Shown: positions 26,180-38,657 of the stretch, in pieces
How positions within the stretch are numbered: the first letter of the stretch is position 1
How the letters are laid out: the number at the start of each line of letters is the position of its first letter
Assembly (NCBI RefSeq): GCF_014644455.1
Contig: NZ_BMKS01000001.1
Coordinates: forward strand, 554,335-618,334
Direction of reading: 5' to 3'
Source: Caldovatus sediminis
GTDB lineage: Bacteria; Pseudomonadota; Alphaproteobacteria; Acetobacterales; Acetobacteraceae
DNA length: 64,000 bases
The notes under the pieces: generated by a model
Database searches by the model: none
What the model was told of the DNA's origin: nothing
The model's input: the letters and a program-made list of their open reading frames with translations, nothing else
Translations under genes and position numbers: made by a program

Positions 26180-27922
26180 ATGGCATCCGCCACTCGCCTC
26201 GCCACCCACGACCGTTCGCGGGCGGCGCCGCCGCCGGGCGGCGAGGATTTCGCCGCCCTCCTCGACGCGACCCTCGGCCCGGACACCGGGTTCGCCGGCA
26301 CGGTCGTCTCCGGAAGGGTGGTCCGCGTCGATGACGACTACGCGATCGTGGACGTCGGGCTGAAGAGCGAGGGGCGCGTGCCCCTCAAGGAGTTCGCCCC
26401 GCCGGGGCAGAGGCCCGAGGTCAAGCCGGGCGACATCGTCGAGCTGTTCGTCGAGCGCTACGAGGACCGCGACGGCTCGATCGTGCTCTCGCGCGAGAAG
26501 GCGCGGCGCGAGGAGGCCTGGACCAACCTCGAGAAGGCGTTCCAGTCGAACCAGCGCGTCCAGGGCGTGATCTTCGGCCGCGTCAAGGGCGGCTTCACGG
26601 TGGACCTCGGCGGCGCCGTCGCCTTCCTGCCCGGCAGCCAGGTGGACATCCGCCCGGTGCGCGACGTGACGCCCCTGATGGGCACGCCGCAGACCTTCCA
26701 GATCCTCAAGATGGACCGCGCGCGCGGCAACATCGTGGTCTCGCGCCGCGCCGTGCTCGAGGAGACGCGCGCCGAGCAGCGCGCCGAGCTGGTGCAGGGC
26801 CTCAAGGAGGGCATGATCCTCGAGGGCGTGGTGAAGAACATCACCGACTACGGCGCCTTCGTGGACCTCGGCGGCGTGGACGGGCTGCTGCACGTCACCG
26901 ACATCGCCTGGCGGCGCATCAACCACCCCTCCGAGGCGCTGGAGATCGGCCAGAAGGTCAAGGTGCAGGTGATCCGGTTCAACCCGGAGACCCAGCGCAT
27001 CTCGCTCGGCATGAAGCAGCTCATGGCCGACCCGTGGGAGGGCGTGGCGCTCAAGTACCCGGTGGGGGCCAAGTTCACCGGCCGCGTCACCAACATCACC
27101 GACTACGGCGCCTTCGTCGAGCTGGAGCCGGGGGTCGAGGGCCTGGTCCACGTCTCGGAGATGAGCTGGACCAAGAAGAACGTCCATCCGGGCAAGATCG
27201 TCTCCACCAGCCAGGAGGTGGAGGTGGTGGTGCTCGACGTGGACGAGCCGAAGCGGCGCATCTCGCTCGGCCTCAAGCAGGCGCAGGGCAACCCGTGGGA
27301 GCAGTTCCTCGAGAAGCACCCGCCGGGCAGCGTGATCGAGGGCGAGATCCGCAACATCACCGAGTTCGGCCTCTTCGTCGGCGTCGGCCCGGACCTCGAC
27401 GGCATGGTGCACATGTCCGACCTCTCCTGGGACGAGCCGGGCGAGGTCGCGATCCAGAAGTACCGCAAGGGCGACGTGGTGAAGGCCAAGGTGCTGGACG
27501 TGGATGTCGAGAAGGAGCGCATCTCCCTCGGCATCAAGCAGCTCCAGGCCGACCCGGCGGCCGAGGTGCTCGACCGCATCCGCAAGGGCGACGTCGTCAC
27601 CTGCGTCGTCAGCAAGATCGAGAGCAACGGCATCGAGGTGAAGGTCGAGGACGTGCTCACCGGCTTCATCCGCCGCGCCGAGCTCGCCAAGGACCGCGCC
27701 GACCAGCGCCCGGACCGCTTCGCCGTCGGCGAGAAGGTGGACGCCAAGGTCACCGCCATCGACCGCGCCGCCCGCCGCCTCACCCTCACCATCAAGGGCA
27801 AGGAGGTGGACGAGGAGCGCGAGGCGATGAAGGAGTACGGCTCCGCCGACTCCGGCGCCTCGCTCGGCGACATCCTCGGCGCCGCGATCCGCCGGCGGCG
27901 GGAGATGGCGGGGGAGGAGTAG
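26180..27922 (+). CDS. rpsA: 30S ribosomal protein S1
   Basis: A 580-residue protein made of six S1 OB-fold repeats. Typical repeat cores are GTVVSGRVVRVDDDYAIVDV in repeat 1, GVIFGRVKGGFTVDLGGAVAFLPGSQ in repeat 2 (shown by GRVKGGFTVDL), and NITDYGAFVDLGGVDGLLHV-like cores in repeats 3 and 4, with NITEFGLFVG in 5. Repeat 6 (VVSKIESNGIEVKVE) is more divergent. The protein binds mRNA upstream of start codons and delivers it to the 30S subunit. The ATG at 26180 follows AGGAAG. The frame is open upstream without coding character. Confidence 0.97.
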   Translation: MASATRLATHDRSRAAPPPGGEDFAALLDATLGPDTGFAGTVVSGRVVRVDDDYAIVDVGLKSEGRVPLKEFAPPGQRPEVKPGDIVELFVERYEDRDGSIVLSREKARREEAWTNLEKAFQSNQRVQGVIFGRVKGGFTVDLGGAVAFLPGSQVDIRPVRDVTPLMGTPQTFQILKMDRARGNIVVSRRAVLEETRAEQRAELVQGLKEGMILEGVVKNITDYGAFVDLGGVDGLLHVTDIAWRRINHPSEALEIGQKVKVQVIRFNPETQRISLGMKQLMADPWEGVALKYPVGAKFTGRVTNITDYGAFVELEPGVEGLVHVSEMSWTKKNVHPGKIVSTSQEVEVVVLDVDEPKRRISLGLKQAQGNPWEQFLEKHPPGSVIEGEIRNITEFGLFVGVGPDLDGMVHMSDLSWDEPGEVAIQKYRKGDVVKAKVLDVDVEKERISLGIKQLQADPAAEVLDRIRKGDVVTCVVSKIESNGIEVKVEDVLTGFIRRAELAKDRADQRPDRFAVGEKVDAKVTAIDRAARRLTLTIKGKEVDEEREAMKEYGSADSGASLGDILGAAIRRRREMAGEE

Positions 27923-27942
27923 GCCCCCGCGATCCGCCTCGC

Positions 27943-27975
27943 GCCCGGGGTGGCCGCCGAGGGACCGCCCCGGGC
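27943..27975 (+). terminator. GC hairpin after rpsA
   Basis: GCCCGGGG (27943-27950) pairs with CCCCGGGC (27968-27975). Inner GG/CC pairs extend the stem, which starts 21 bases beyond the rpsA stop. It is probably the rpsA transcription stop, or partly so. No T run follows. Confidence 0.5.
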
Positions 27976-28012
27976 GGCGCGGACGCCCCGGGCCCGCCGC
28001 CGCACGCCGATC

Positions 28013-28939
28013 ATGTCGCTCGAACCCGACCTCTTGATCGACCGCCGCCGCCTGAAGCGCCGCCTCGGCTTCTGGCGGGCAGCGGCAGTGCTGCTCGGCG
28101 TCCTCGCGCTGTTCGCCCTCTTCGGCCGCGGCGATGAGGTGCCGGGGGCCGGAATCCTCGGGCGCGGGCATGTCGCGCGCCTGCCGGTGACCGGCTTCAT
28201 CTCCGACGACCGCCGCGTGATCGAGGCGCTGGACCGCGCCGCCCGCAGCGACGCGGTGCGCGCCCTGATCGTCGCCATCGACAGCTCCGGCGGCAGCGTC
28301 GCCGGCGGCGAGGCGCTGCGCGCGGCGATCGCCCGCTTCCGCGAGAGCGGCAAGCCGGTGGTCGCGGTGATGGGCGGCACCGCCGCCTCCGCCGGGCTGA
28401 TGGTGGCGATGCCGGCCGAGCGCGTTCTGGCGCGCGAGGGGACGCTGACCGGCTCGATCGGCGTGCTGCTGCAGAGCTTCGACGCCTCCGAGCTGCTCGA
28501 CCGCTTCGGCGTGCGGCCGGAGATCCTGGCCTCGGGCCGCTTCAAGGACCAGCCGAGCCCGTTCCGGCCGCTTTCCGAGGAGGGCCGCGCCCAGCTCATG
28601 CGCGTGGTGACGGACCTGCACGAGCAGTTCGTCGCCATGGTCGCGCAGGGGCGCAACCTGCCGCTCGAGCAGGTGCAGGCCATCGCCGACGGGCGCGTCT
28701 TCACCGGCCGCCAGGCGCTCGCGCTCGGCCTGGTGGACGCGATCGGCGGCGAACGCGAGGCGCGGCGCTGGCTGGCCGCGGAGCGCGGCGTGCCGGAGGA
28801 GACGCCGGTGCGCGACATCGAGGTGCGCGGTCCGGGCGAGCGGCTGGTCGAATGGGTCGGCCGGACCTTCCTGAAAACCCTGGTTTCAGAATGGCTTGCG
28901 GTTGACGCCCCGCGGGCGCTCTGGCAGCCTTCGCGCTAG
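28013..28939 (+). CDS. sppA: Signal peptide peptidase SppA (short form)
   Basis: A 308-residue membrane-bound serine protease of the S49 family that degrades cleaved signal peptides. One N-terminal transmembrane helix (about 22-38) precedes the catalytic domain. The nucleophile is Ser 126 in [13 protein letters not shown] and the general base is Lys 178 in [12 protein letters not shown], the Ser/Lys dyad of SppA. Other blocks are [15 protein letters not shown] and GTLTGSIGV. The length is that of single-domain bacterial SppA. It sits between rpsA and ihfB, a conserved arrangement in alphaproteobacteria. Confidence 0.95.
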   Translation: MSLEPDLLIDRRRLKRRLGFWRAAAVLLGVLALFALFGRGDEVPGAGILGRGHVARLPVTGFISDDRRVIEALDRAARSDAVRALIVAIDSSGGSVAGGEALRAAIARFRESGKPVVAVMGGTAASAGLMVAMPAERVLAREGTLTGSIGVLLQSFDASELLDRFGVRPEILASGRFKDQPSPFRPLSEEGRAQLMRVVTDLHEQFVAMVAQGRNLPLEQVQAIADGRVFTGRQALALGLVDAIGGEREARRWLAAERGVPEETPVRDIEVRGPGERLVEWVGRTFLKTLVSEWLAVDAPRALWQPSR

Positions 28940-29004
28940 TCCGGACGGCGCGCCGCCGGCGGGCCGCGTGGCCCGGGCGCGGGCCGGGACGAGGGATGCC
29001 CGCG

Positions 29005-29379
29005 ATGACGAAGTCCGAACTGATCGCCATGCTCGCGGCGAGCAACCCGCATCTGCGCCAGCCCGACGCGGAGCTGATCGTCTCGACCATCTTCGAGGAG
29101 ATCAGCGCGGCGCTCGCCCGCGGCGACCGGGTGGAGCTGCGCGGCTTCGGGGCCTTCTCGACCAAGCGGCGGGAGGCCCGCCTCGGGCGCAATCCGCGCA
29201 CGGGCGCGGCCGTCTCCGTCGCCGGCAAGACGGTGCCCTACTTCAAGCCGGGCAAGGAGCTGCGCGAGCGGATCAACCGCGGCGGCGCCGCAGCGCCGGC
29301 GGCGGCAGCGGCGCCGGCGGCCGCGTCGCGGCCCGAGCGGGCGAAGGCGCGGCGCGGCGCGCCGCATCCGGCGGCCTGA
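29005..29379 (+). CDS. ihfB: Integration host factor subunit beta
   Basis: A 124-residue nucleoid protein of the HU/IHF family. [12 protein letters not shown] opens the fold, [17 protein letters not shown] contains the dimer core, and [12 protein letters not shown] carries the minor-groove-intercalating proline. [12 protein letters not shown] ends the domain. An extra ~25-residue Ala/Pro/Lys tail is appended. An ATG at 28996 is in frame, but the one at 29005 has the better spacing from GAGGG. As IHF beta it would pair with IHF alpha encoded elsewhere to bend DNA. Confidence 0.95.
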   Translation: MTKSELIAMLAASNPHLRQPDAELIVSTIFEEISAALARGDRVELRGFGAFSTKRREARLGRNPRTGAAVSVAGKTVPYFKPGKELRERINRGGAAAPAAAAAPAAASRPERAKARRGAPHPAA

Positions 29380-29467
29380 TCCGCCGCGGACCGGCGCCGC
29401 GGCGCCGTGACGAGGGGAATGCGCGCGGCACCGCGAGGGGCCGCGCCGGGGAAGGAGCGCGCACGCG

Positions 29468-29833
29468 ATGCGCTGGTTGCTGATCCTGCCGCTGCTCGTG
29501 CTGCTGGTGCTGTTCGCGCTGTCGAACCGCGAGGCGGTGGTGCTGCGGCTCTGGCCCCTGGACCTCGGCCTGGTCGCGCCGGTCGGCGTCGCCATGCTGG
29601 CGCTCGCGGCGGTGGGCTTCCTGCTCGGCGCCTTCCTCGCCTGGGCCGGCTCGCTCGGCGCGCGGCGGCGCGCCCGGCGGATCGAGCGCGCGGCGAAGGC
29701 GCTGGAGGCCGAGCTCGCCGCGCTGCGCGCGCGCGATGCGGCGGCGCGCGCGGCCGCGGAGGGACGGGCGGCCCAGCCGGCGGCGGGCGCGGCGCCCGCC
29801 CTCGCCGGCCCGGCCGAGGCGGGGCGCCGGTGA
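29468..29833 (+). CDS. LapA-domain (DUF1049) membrane protein
   Basis: A 121-residue inner-membrane protein. Two hydrophobic helices (about 3-18 and 37-60) are joined by the DUF1049 segment [15 protein letters not shown], followed by a coiled coil of Arg/Glu/Ala heptads and an Ala-rich tail. In E. coli LapA works with LapB in controlling lipopolysaccharide synthesis; in alphaproteobacteria the homologue usually lies, as here, beside ihfB. The ribosome site GAAGGAG precedes the ATG. Confidence 0.9.
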   Translation: MRWLLILPLLVLLVLFALSNREAVVLRLWPLDLGLVAPVGVAMLALAAVGFLLGAFLAWAGSLGARRRARRIERAAKALEAELAALRARDAAARAAAEGRAAQPAAGAAPALAGPAEAGRR

Positions 29834-29849
29834 GGCGCGCGGCGTCGCC

Positions 29850-30569
29850 GTGATCGCCAGGCCCCGCTCGCCGCGCGCGCGGCTGATCGCCGCGCTCGAC
29901 ACCGCCGACGCGGACCGCGCCGCCGCGCTCGCCGCCGCGCTGGCGCCGGAATGCGGGCTGCTGAAGGTGGGCCTCGAGCTGTTCGCCGCAGAGGGGCCGG
30001 CCGGGGCGGCGCGCGTCGCGGCGGCGGGGGCGCCGGTGTTCCTCGACCTCAAGCTGCACGACATCCCGAACACCGTGGCCGGCGCGGTGCGCGCGGTGCT
30101 GCCGCTGCGCCCGGCGATGCTGACGGTGCACGCGGCGGGCGGCGCGGCGATGGTCGCGGCGGCGCGCGAGGCGGCGGAGCGCGGCGCGGGCGCGGACCGG
30201 CCGGCGATCCTCGCGGTGACGGTGCTGACGAGCCTCGACGCCGCGGCGCTGGCCGCGACCGGGGTGGCGGGCGGCCCGGTGCAGCAGGTGCTGCGCCTGG
30301 CGCGGCTGGCGCTGGAGGCCGGGGCGGACGGCCTCGTCTGCTCGCCGCGGGAGGCGGCGCGCATCCGCGACGCCGAGGGCGGGGCGCCGCTCCTCGTCGT
30401 GCCGGGCGTGCGGCCGGCGGGCGCCGCGGCGGGCGACCAGGCGCGGGTGGCGACGCCGGAGGAGGCGGTGCGCGCCGGCGCCGACTGGATCGTGCTCGGC
30501 CGGCCGATCACCGGCGCGGCGGACCCGGCGGCGGCGGCGCGGGCGATCGCGGAGGCGCTCGGCGCGTGA
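29850..30569 (+). CDS. pyrF: Orotidine 5'-phosphate decarboxylase
   Basis: A 239-residue (beta/alpha)8-barrel enzyme that makes UMP from OMP. The catalytic D-K-x-x-D motif is D66, K68, D71 in [26 protein letters not shown] at the N terminus, [34 protein letters not shown] and WIVLGRPIT complete the barrel. The start is a GTG at 29850. Its stop overlaps the trpF GTG by four bases, so pyrimidine and tryptophan synthesis genes are coupled here. Confidence 0.94.
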   Translation: MIARPRSPRARLIAALDTADADRAAALAAALAPECGLLKVGLELFAAEGPAGAARVAAAGAPVFLDLKLHDIPNTVAGAVRAVLPLRPAMLTVHAAGGAAMVAAAREAAERGAGADRPAILAVTVLTSLDAAALAATGVAGGPVQQVLRLARLALEAGADGLVCSPREAARIRDAEGGAPLLVVPGVRPAGAAAGDQARVATPEEAVRAGADWIVLGRPITGAADPAAAARAIAEALGA

Positions 30570-31279
30570 CCTTCGTCAAGATCTGCGGCGTCAACGGCGC
30601 GGCGGCGATGGACGCGGCGGTGGCCGCGGGCGCCGACGCGGTGGGCTTCGTCTTCTTCCCGCCGAGCCCGCGGGCGGTGACGCCGGCGCAGGCGGCGGCG
30701 CTCTCGGCGCGCGCCCCGCAGGGGGCGCCGTTGCGCGTCGGGCTGTTCGTGGACCCGACGGAGGCGGCGATCGCGGCGGTGCTGGCGGCGCTGCCGCTCG
30801 ACCTGATCCAGTTGCACGGCGCCGAGACGCCCGCGCGCTGCGCGGCGATCCGCGCGCGCTTCGGCGTCCGCGTGATGAAGGCGCTCGGCGTGGCGCGGGC
30901 GGAGGACCTCGACGCGCTGGCCGATTACGCGCCGGTCGTGGACCGCTTCCTGCTCGACGCCAAGCCCTCGCCGGCGGCGACGCTCCCCGGCGGCAACGCG
31001 GAGTCCTTCGACTGGACGCTCCCCGCCGGCCGCGCCATCCCGCGCCCCTGGCTGCTCGCCGGCGGGCTGACGCCGGAGAACGTCGCGCGCGCGATCCGCG
31101 AGAGCGGGGCGCCGGGCGTGGACGTGTCGAGCGGGGTGGAGCGGTCGCGCGGCGTCAAGGACCCGGCGCTGATCGCGCGCTTCGTCGCGGCGGCGAAGGC
31201 GCAGGCGTCGCCGCGCGGCGACGGAAGCGGGTGCCGGGACGGCCTCGACCATCGCCCCGGCCGCGCGCCCTCGCGCTGA
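30566..31279 (+). CDS. trpF: Phosphoribosylanthranilate isomerase
   Basis: A 237-residue barrel enzyme of tryptophan synthesis. The catalytic Cys is at 7 in TFVKICGVN and the acid is in the RFLLDAKPS block (near residue 130). Other family blocks are [42 protein letters not shown] and GVDVSSGVE. The C terminus is about 25 residues longer than usual (after FVAAAKAQ), which may be chance read-through. The GTG start overlaps the pyrF stop. 271 bases separate it from trpB. Confidence 0.95.
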   Translation: MTFVKICGVNGAAAMDAAVAAGADAVGFVFFPPSPRAVTPAQAAALSARAPQGAPLRVGLFVDPTEAAIAAVLAALPLDLIQLHGAETPARCAAIRARFGVRVMKALGVARAEDLDALADYAPVVDRFLLDAKPSPAATLPGGNAESFDWTLPAGRAIPRPWLLAGGLTPENVARAIRESGAPGVDVSSGVERSRGVKDPALIARFVAAAKAQASPRGDGSGCRDGLDHRPGRAPSR

Positions 31280-31298
31280 AACCCCGCCGGCGCCGGCG

Positions 31299-31316
31299 CG
31301 GACATCCCCGTGTCCG
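31299..31316 (+). terminator. Hairpin between trpF and trpB
   Basis: CGGACA (31299-31304) pairs with TGTCCG (31311-31316) across a TCCCCG loop, 19 bases after the trpF stop. It may end or attenuate the pyrF-trpF transcript before trpB. The 271-base gap shows no leader peptide rich in Trp codons, so classical attenuation is not supported. Confidence 0.35.
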
Positions 31317-31550
31317 GCCCCGCGGGCAGCGGCCGCGACGCGGCGGCGGACCGGGGGGACGGGGTGCGCCGCATCCGCATCGGGACCCGCGGCAGGGCCG
31401 GCTTCCCCGACCTCGCGCCGATCCCGTCATGGCCCCCGCGGGGGCGAGGGGCTTGCGGTACGCGGGCCTGCGGCGGGACGGCGCGGCGAAGCCGCTTCCT
31501 CCCCCGCCCCCCGGGCGCTATGACGCCGGCCGAGCCCCGGGAACGCCGCC

Positions 31551-32767
<1,217 letters not shown>

Positions 32768-32771
<4 letters not shown>

Positions 32772-33607
32772 GCCGCATCGCCGAACGCTTCGCCGCGCTC
32801 CGGCGCGAGGGCCGCGGGGCGCTGATCACCTTCCTCGAGGGCTACGACCCCGACCCCGCGACCTCGCTCGCCATCCTGCGCGGGCTGCCGGGCGCGGGGG
32901 CGGACCTGATCGAGATCGGCGTGCCCTTCACCGACCCGATGGCGGACGGCCCCGCGATCCAGCGCGGCGGGCTGCGCGCGCTGAAGGCCGGGGCGACGCT
33001 CGCCGGCGTCCTCGCCCTGGTGCGCGACTTCCGCGCGGAGGACGCGGCGACGCCGGTGGTGCTGATGGGCTACTTCAACCCGATCCTCGCCTACGGCGTG
33101 GACCGCTTCTGCACCGACGCCGCCGCCTCCGGCGTGGACGGGCTGATCGTGGTGGACGTGCCGCCGGAGGAGGCGGACGAGATCGAGCCGCAGGCGAAGG
33201 CGAGCGGCCTCGACCTGATCCGCCTGGTCGCGCCGACGACGGACGAGGCGCGGCTGCCGCGCGTGCTCGCCGCCACCTCGGGCTTCGTCTACTACGTCTC
33301 GATCACCGGCATCACGGGGACGCGCAGCGCGAGCGCCGAGCACCTGCGCGAGGCGATCCCCCGCCTGCGCCGCCACACCGGCCTGCCGCTCGCCGTCGGC
33401 TTCGGCATCCGCACGCCGGAGCAGGCGGCGGAGGCGGTGCGCGTCGCCGACGGCGCCGTGGTCGGCTCGGCGCTGGTGGACACGATCGCGGCGAGCCTCG
33501 ACGGGAACGGGCGCGCGCGGCCCGACACGGTGCGCCGGGTGCTCGACCAGGTGCGCGGGCTGGCGGAGGCGGTGCGCGCGGTGCGCAGGGAGCCCGCGGC
33601 GGGATGA
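32768..33607 (+). CDS. trpA: Tryptophan synthase alpha chain
   Basis: A 279-residue barrel that splits indole-3-glycerol phosphate and channels indole to TrpB. The catalytic acids are E49 ([11 protein letters not shown]) and D60 (MADGPAIQR), at the same positions as in the Salmonella enzyme. Also present are [30 protein letters not shown] and [11 protein letters not shown]. The start is GTG (GTGA overlap with trpB), and the stop overlaps the accD ATG. This gives a tight trpB-trpA-accD-folC chain. Confidence 0.97.
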
Positions 33608-34544
33608 ACTGGATCAGCGACTGGGCGCTGCCGAAGATCCAGACGCTGTTCGGCGCCAAGAAGGAGGTGCCGGACAACCTCTGGCACAAGTGCCCGGCCT
33701 GCGAGCAGATGATCTTCCACCGCGACCTCGAGCGCGCGCTGCACGTCTGCCCGCATTGCGGCCACCACATGCGCATCGGCGCGATGCAGCGGCTGAAGTA
33801 CACGCTCGACGAGGGCTTCCAGCGCATCGAGCTGCCGCGGATGCCGCAGGACCCGCTGCGCTTCCGCGACCAGCGCCGCTACCTCGACCGGCTGAAGGAG
33901 GCGCAGTCCCGCCTGCAGATGGACGACGCCGTGCTGGTCGCGCACGGCGCCATCCTCGGCCAGCGCGCCGTCGTCGCCGCCTTCGAGTTCGCCTTCATGG
34001 GCGGCTCGATGGGCGCCGGGGTGGGCGAGGCGATGGTCACCGCGGCGAAGCTCGCCGTGCTGCAGGACGCGCCGCTGGTCGTCTTCACCGCCTCCGGCGG
34101 GGCGCGGATGCAGGAGGGCGCGATCTCGCTGATGCAGATGCCGCGCACCGTGATCGCGACGCGCATGGTGAAGGAGGCGGGGCTGCCCTACATCGTCGTG
34201 ATGTGCGACCCCACCACGGGCGGCGTCACCGCGAGCTTCGCGATGCTCGGCGACATCCACCTCGCCGAGCCCGGGGCGCTGATCGGCTTCGCCGGCGCGC
34301 GCGTCATCGAGCAGACCGTGCGCGAGAAGCTGCCGGAGGGCTTCCAGCGCGCCGAGTACCTGTTGCAGCACGGCATCCTCGACATGGTGGTGAAGCGGTC
34401 CGAGATGCGCGCGACGCTGGCGCGGCTGATCGGGCTGCTGCGCGAGCCGGAGCGCGCCCCGGAGTCCGAGAGCGTCGTCCCCCTCGTCGCCCTCCCCGCG
34501 CCGGAGGACGGCGGGGACGCCGCCAGGCCGGTACAGCCCGCCGG

Positions 34545-34548
<4 letters not shown>
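33604..34548 (+). CDS. accD: Acetyl-CoA carboxylase carboxyltransferase subunit beta
   Basis: A 314-residue subunit of the first enzyme of fatty-acid synthesis. The N-terminal zinc ribbon has C30, C33, C49 and C52 ([18 protein letters not shown]). The carboxyltransferase core reads [41 protein letters not shown] and [17 protein letters not shown]. It acts with AccA, encoded elsewhere. It overlaps trpA (ATGA) and folC (GTGA) by four bases each. Confidence 0.97.
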
Positions 34549-35894
<1,346 letters not shown>

Positions 35895-36448
35895 TCGCGC
35901 CAGCTCTCGTGCAGGTAGTTCGGCGGGAAGCTGCGGCCGTTCTCCTGCAGCTCCCAGGTGGTCGGCTGGCGGGGCGGGCGGCGCGGGAACATCCTGCACT
36001 CCCGCGGCAGGCGGCTGCCCTTGCGCAGATTGCACGGGCCGCAGGCGGTGACGACGTTGTCCCAGGTGGTCCGCCCGCCGCGGCTGCGCGGGATCAGGTG
36101 GTCGAAGGTCAGGTCCTGGATGGCGTGCGGCTCGGCGCAGTACTGGCACTCGAAGCGGTCGCGCAGGAACACGTTGAACCGCGTGAAGGCCGGGCGCCGC
36201 GCCGCCGGGATGTACTCCTTCAGCGCGATCACGCTGGGCAGGCGGATGGTCTGGCTGGGGGAGTGGACCTCCTGGTCGTACTCGCTCAGCACCGCGACCC
36301 GGTCGAGGAAGACCGCCTTCACCGCGTCCTGCCAGCACCAGACCGACAGCGGGAAATAGGAGAGCGGGCGGAAATCCGCGTTCAGCACGAGCGCGGGGAA
36401 GTGCCTCTCCCCGACGGGAATACTGCCGTCCGGCAAACGTCGCTCCTC

Positions 36449-36580
36449 TCAGCGACGAGCCGACCAGCCCTGGGGCTCCGGCACGGCGCGCAGGCCCCAG
36501 ATGCTGTGGCGCCGCCGCGTCTCGGGCCATTCATGCCACCCGGGGTGCCGCGCCGCAACAGGGGCGGCGCCTCGTTTCAT
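36449..36580 (-). CDS. Conserved-looking 43-residue Trp/Arg-rich small protein
   Basis: A very short frame, MKRGAAPVAARHPGWHEWPE through PEPQGWSARR, rich in Trp, Arg and Pro. Its ATG (36578-36580) overlaps the TGA of the upstream esterase gene by four bases, the same ATGA coupling used by confirmed gene pairs in this window. It ends 12 bases before the TTG of the HNH gene, filling what would otherwise be an unexplained gap in the operon. No domain or signal is recognised. The coupling and the non-random composition make a real gene plausible. Confidence 0.55.
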   Translation of the reverse strand: MKRGAAPVAARHPGWHEWPETRRRHSIWGLRAVPEPQGWSARR

Positions 36581-37263
36581 CCCGCCGTCATGGCGAGGGC
36601 GCGCTGGAGGAAGAGCGCGCCCAGGGACAGCCCGGCCTCGTCGATGCCGTGGCCGAGGCGGGGCGCGTAGTGCGCCTCCACCGGCACGCCGGCCGCGCGC
36701 AGCGCCCGCTCGGCGGCGCGGCTGGCGGCGACCGGAACGGTCTCGTCCGCCTCGCCGTGGACGAGGAGGACCGGCGGCCGCCCCGCCAGCTCCGCGCCGA
36801 GCGAGTCGGGCGCGAGCAGCGCGCCCGAATAGGCGAGGATCGCGGCCGGGGGCGGGCTGCGGCGGAGCCCGGCGAACAGCGCCGTCATCGCCCCCTGGCT
36901 GAACCCCATCAGGACCAGCGGCGCCGAGGCGGGCAGGCCGTGGCGGGCCAGTTCCGCCTCCAGGAAGCGCCCGAGGATCCGCGCGGCGTGGCGGACCCCG
37001 GCCTCCATCCGGGCCGGCGTGCGGTCCTCGATGCCGAACCACTGCCGACCGAACGGCGCGCCCTCGTAGGGGAAGGGGGCGTGGGGGGCGACGAAGGCGG
37101 CCTCCGGCGCCGCCTGCGACCAGCGCGGGGCGAGGTCTATCAGGTCGTGCCCGTCGGCCCCGACGCCGTGCAGCAGGACGACGAGCTGCCGCGGCGGCGC
37201 CGCGCCGTCGCCGGCCCTGGGACCCCAGCGGGGGCCATCGAGCGTCCCGGACTCCGCCGCCAT
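36577..37263 (-). CDS. Phospholipase/carboxylesterase family alpha/beta hydrolase
   Basis: A 228-residue serine hydrolase. The nucleophile is S122 in LMGFSQGAMTAL; acid and base appear in HGEADETVP and RLGHGID. LVVLLHGVGADGHDLIDLA and FGRQWFGIEDRTP are signatures of the acyl-protein thioesterase/YpfH-like carboxylesterase group. It has no signal peptide and is cytoplasmic. The natural substrate is unknown. It is the first gene of a three-gene minus-strand operon with the 43-aa frame and HNH, and its start abuts the divergent gluQ region. Confidence 0.93.
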   Translation of the reverse strand: MAAESGTLDGPRWGPRAGDGAAPPRQLVVLLHGVGADGHDLIDLAPRWSQAAPEAAFVAPHAPFPYEGAPFGRQWFGIEDRTPARMEAGVRHAARILGRFLEAELARHGLPASAPLVLMGFSQGAMTALFAGLRRSPPPAAILAYSGALLAPDSLGAELAGRPPVLLVHGEADETVPVAASRAAERALRAAGVPVEAHYAPRLGHGIDEAGLSLGALFLQRALAMTAG

Positions 37264-37309
37264 GCGCGCCTTGCCCTCCCCTGCCCGCCCCCGCTACCCG
37301 GGGCGCGCC

Positions 37310-38167
37310 ATGGCGGCAAGCCCGATCGTCACCCGCTTCGCGCCGAGCCCGACGGGCTTCCTGCACCTCGGCCACGCCCATTCGGCGCTGTTCGGCTGGC
37401 GCCTCGCCCGCGCCGCCCCCGGCGGCCGCTTCCTGCTGCGGCTGGAGGACATCGACCCGGGCCGCTGCCGCCCGGAATTCGCCGCGGCGATCCTCGAGGA
37501 CCTCGCCTGGCTCGGCCTCGACTGGGACGGGCCGGTGCGGGTGCAGTCGGCGCATCTCGCCGAGTACCGCGCGGCGCTCGATTCGCTCGCGGCGCGCGGG
37601 CTGCTCTATCCCTGCTTCTGCACCCGCGCCGCCATCGCGCGCGAGGTCGCCGCCGCCGCCCAGGCCCCGCACGGGCCGGACGGGCCGCTCTATCCGGGCA
37701 CCTGCCGCGGGCTCGGGGCGGAGGAACGGGCGGCGCGGATCGCCCGCGGCGAGGCCTACGCGCTGCGCCTCGACATGGCGCGCGCGCTCGCGGCGGTGCC
37801 GGGGCCGCTGGGCTGCGAGGAGCGGGGGGAGGGCCGGCGGCGCTGCGACCCGGCGCGCTTCGGCGACGTGGTGCTGGCCCGCAAGGACGTGCCCGCGAGC
37901 TACCACCTCTGCGTCACCCACGACGACGCGCTGCAGGGCGTGACCCTGGTGACGCGCGGCGAGGACCTGCGCCCGGCGACCGACCTGCACCGGCTGCTCC
38001 AGGCGCTGATGGGCTGGCCGGAGCCGGGCTACGCGCACCACCGGCTGCTGACGGACGCGAGCGGCCGGCGCCTCGCCAAGCGCGACCGCGCCGCGACGCT
38101 GCGCGACCTGCGCGCGGCCGGGCGGAGCCCGGCGGAGGTGCGGGCGCTGGCGGGCTTCCCGGACTGA
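37310..38167 (+). CDS. gluQ: Glutamyl-Q tRNA(Asp) synthetase
   Basis: A 285-residue paralogue of glutamyl-tRNA synthetase that lacks the anticodon-binding half. It glutamylates queuosine in tRNA-Asp. The class I motif is HLGH in FAPSPTGFLHLGHAHSAL (shortened HIGH), and the KMSKS-like loop reads RLAKRDRAATL. The LRLEDIDPGR block is conserved. A partial zinc site (YPCFCTR) is present. The length agrees with GluQ-Rs. An ATG at 37262 is in frame, but the 37310 start fits the conserved N terminus. Confidence 0.95.
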   Translation: MAASPIVTRFAPSPTGFLHLGHAHSALFGWRLARAAPGGRFLLRLEDIDPGRCRPEFAAAILEDLAWLGLDWDGPVRVQSAHLAEYRAALDSLAARGLLYPCFCTRAAIAREVAAAAQAPHGPDGPLYPGTCRGLGAEERAARIARGEAYALRLDMARALAAVPGPLGCEERGEGRRRCDPARFGDVVLARKDVPASYHLCVTHDDALQGVTLVTRGEDLRPATDLHRLLQALMGWPEPGYAHHRLLTDASGRRLAKRDRAATLRDLRAAGRSPAEVRALAGFPD

Positions 38168-38657
38168 CGCCGCGCCGGCGTCCCGTCGGGGTCCCGTCGG
38201 ATGCAGGAGCGGCGGATCGGGCGGGCGGCGCCCGCCCGACGCGAGGGACCGGCCTCCCGCGGACGGCGCATTTCGTCGTCGCGGCGGCGGCCCGGGCCTG
38301 CCCGGCGCGGCCGATCCCCGGCGGCATGGCGTGCGATACCGCCCGCGCCGGCGCGACCTTCCCCGCGCGGCGCAACGCGCGGGCGACCCGCCGCGACCGC
38401 GGCACGCGCCACGCGGCGGCGAACCTCTCTCCCGGCCGCGAGCCGCCTTCCGGCGCGCCTTCGCGGCGGCCTTCCCGCAGGGCCCGCTGCCCGCGCGCGA
38501 GGGGCGGCCGCCCGCCGAACCGCCGGCGCCGACGCAAGGCCGACAGGTCGCCGGCCCCCCGTTGCGCCCATCCGACCCGCGCGGACCTCGCCGGTCCGCA
38601 CCGGCAGCGGCGGGGCATCGGCGGGCGGGCCACCCGTTCCGCGGCCCGCGCCGTCGT
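38168..38657. other. Gene-free stretch between convergent genes, with a terminator-like hairpin
   Basis: About 490 bases between gluQ and a small minus-strand gene. The only clear structure is a perfect 9-bp stem, CGGGCGGGC-GGC-GCCCGCCCG (38218-38238), 51 bases after the gluQ stop, probably a transcription stop. The rest is GC-rich without credible codon bias, ribosome sites or repeats. Confidence 0.5.
38218..38238. terminator. 9-bp perfect hairpin after gluQ
   Basis: CGGGCGGGC and GCCCGCCCG form a perfect stem with a GGC loop, 51 bases beyond the gluQ stop. No T run is present. A terminator role is inferred from position. Confidence 0.5.

Noticed and set aside
24230..28621. A 1463-codon open frame on the minus strand
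   Set aside because: Antisense to aroA, cmk, rpsA and sppA. The apparent repeats mirror the S1 repeats.
31280..31550. Possible trp attenuator between trpF and trpB
   Set aside because: A hairpin exists, but no short frame with consecutive Trp codons and no competing stems were found.
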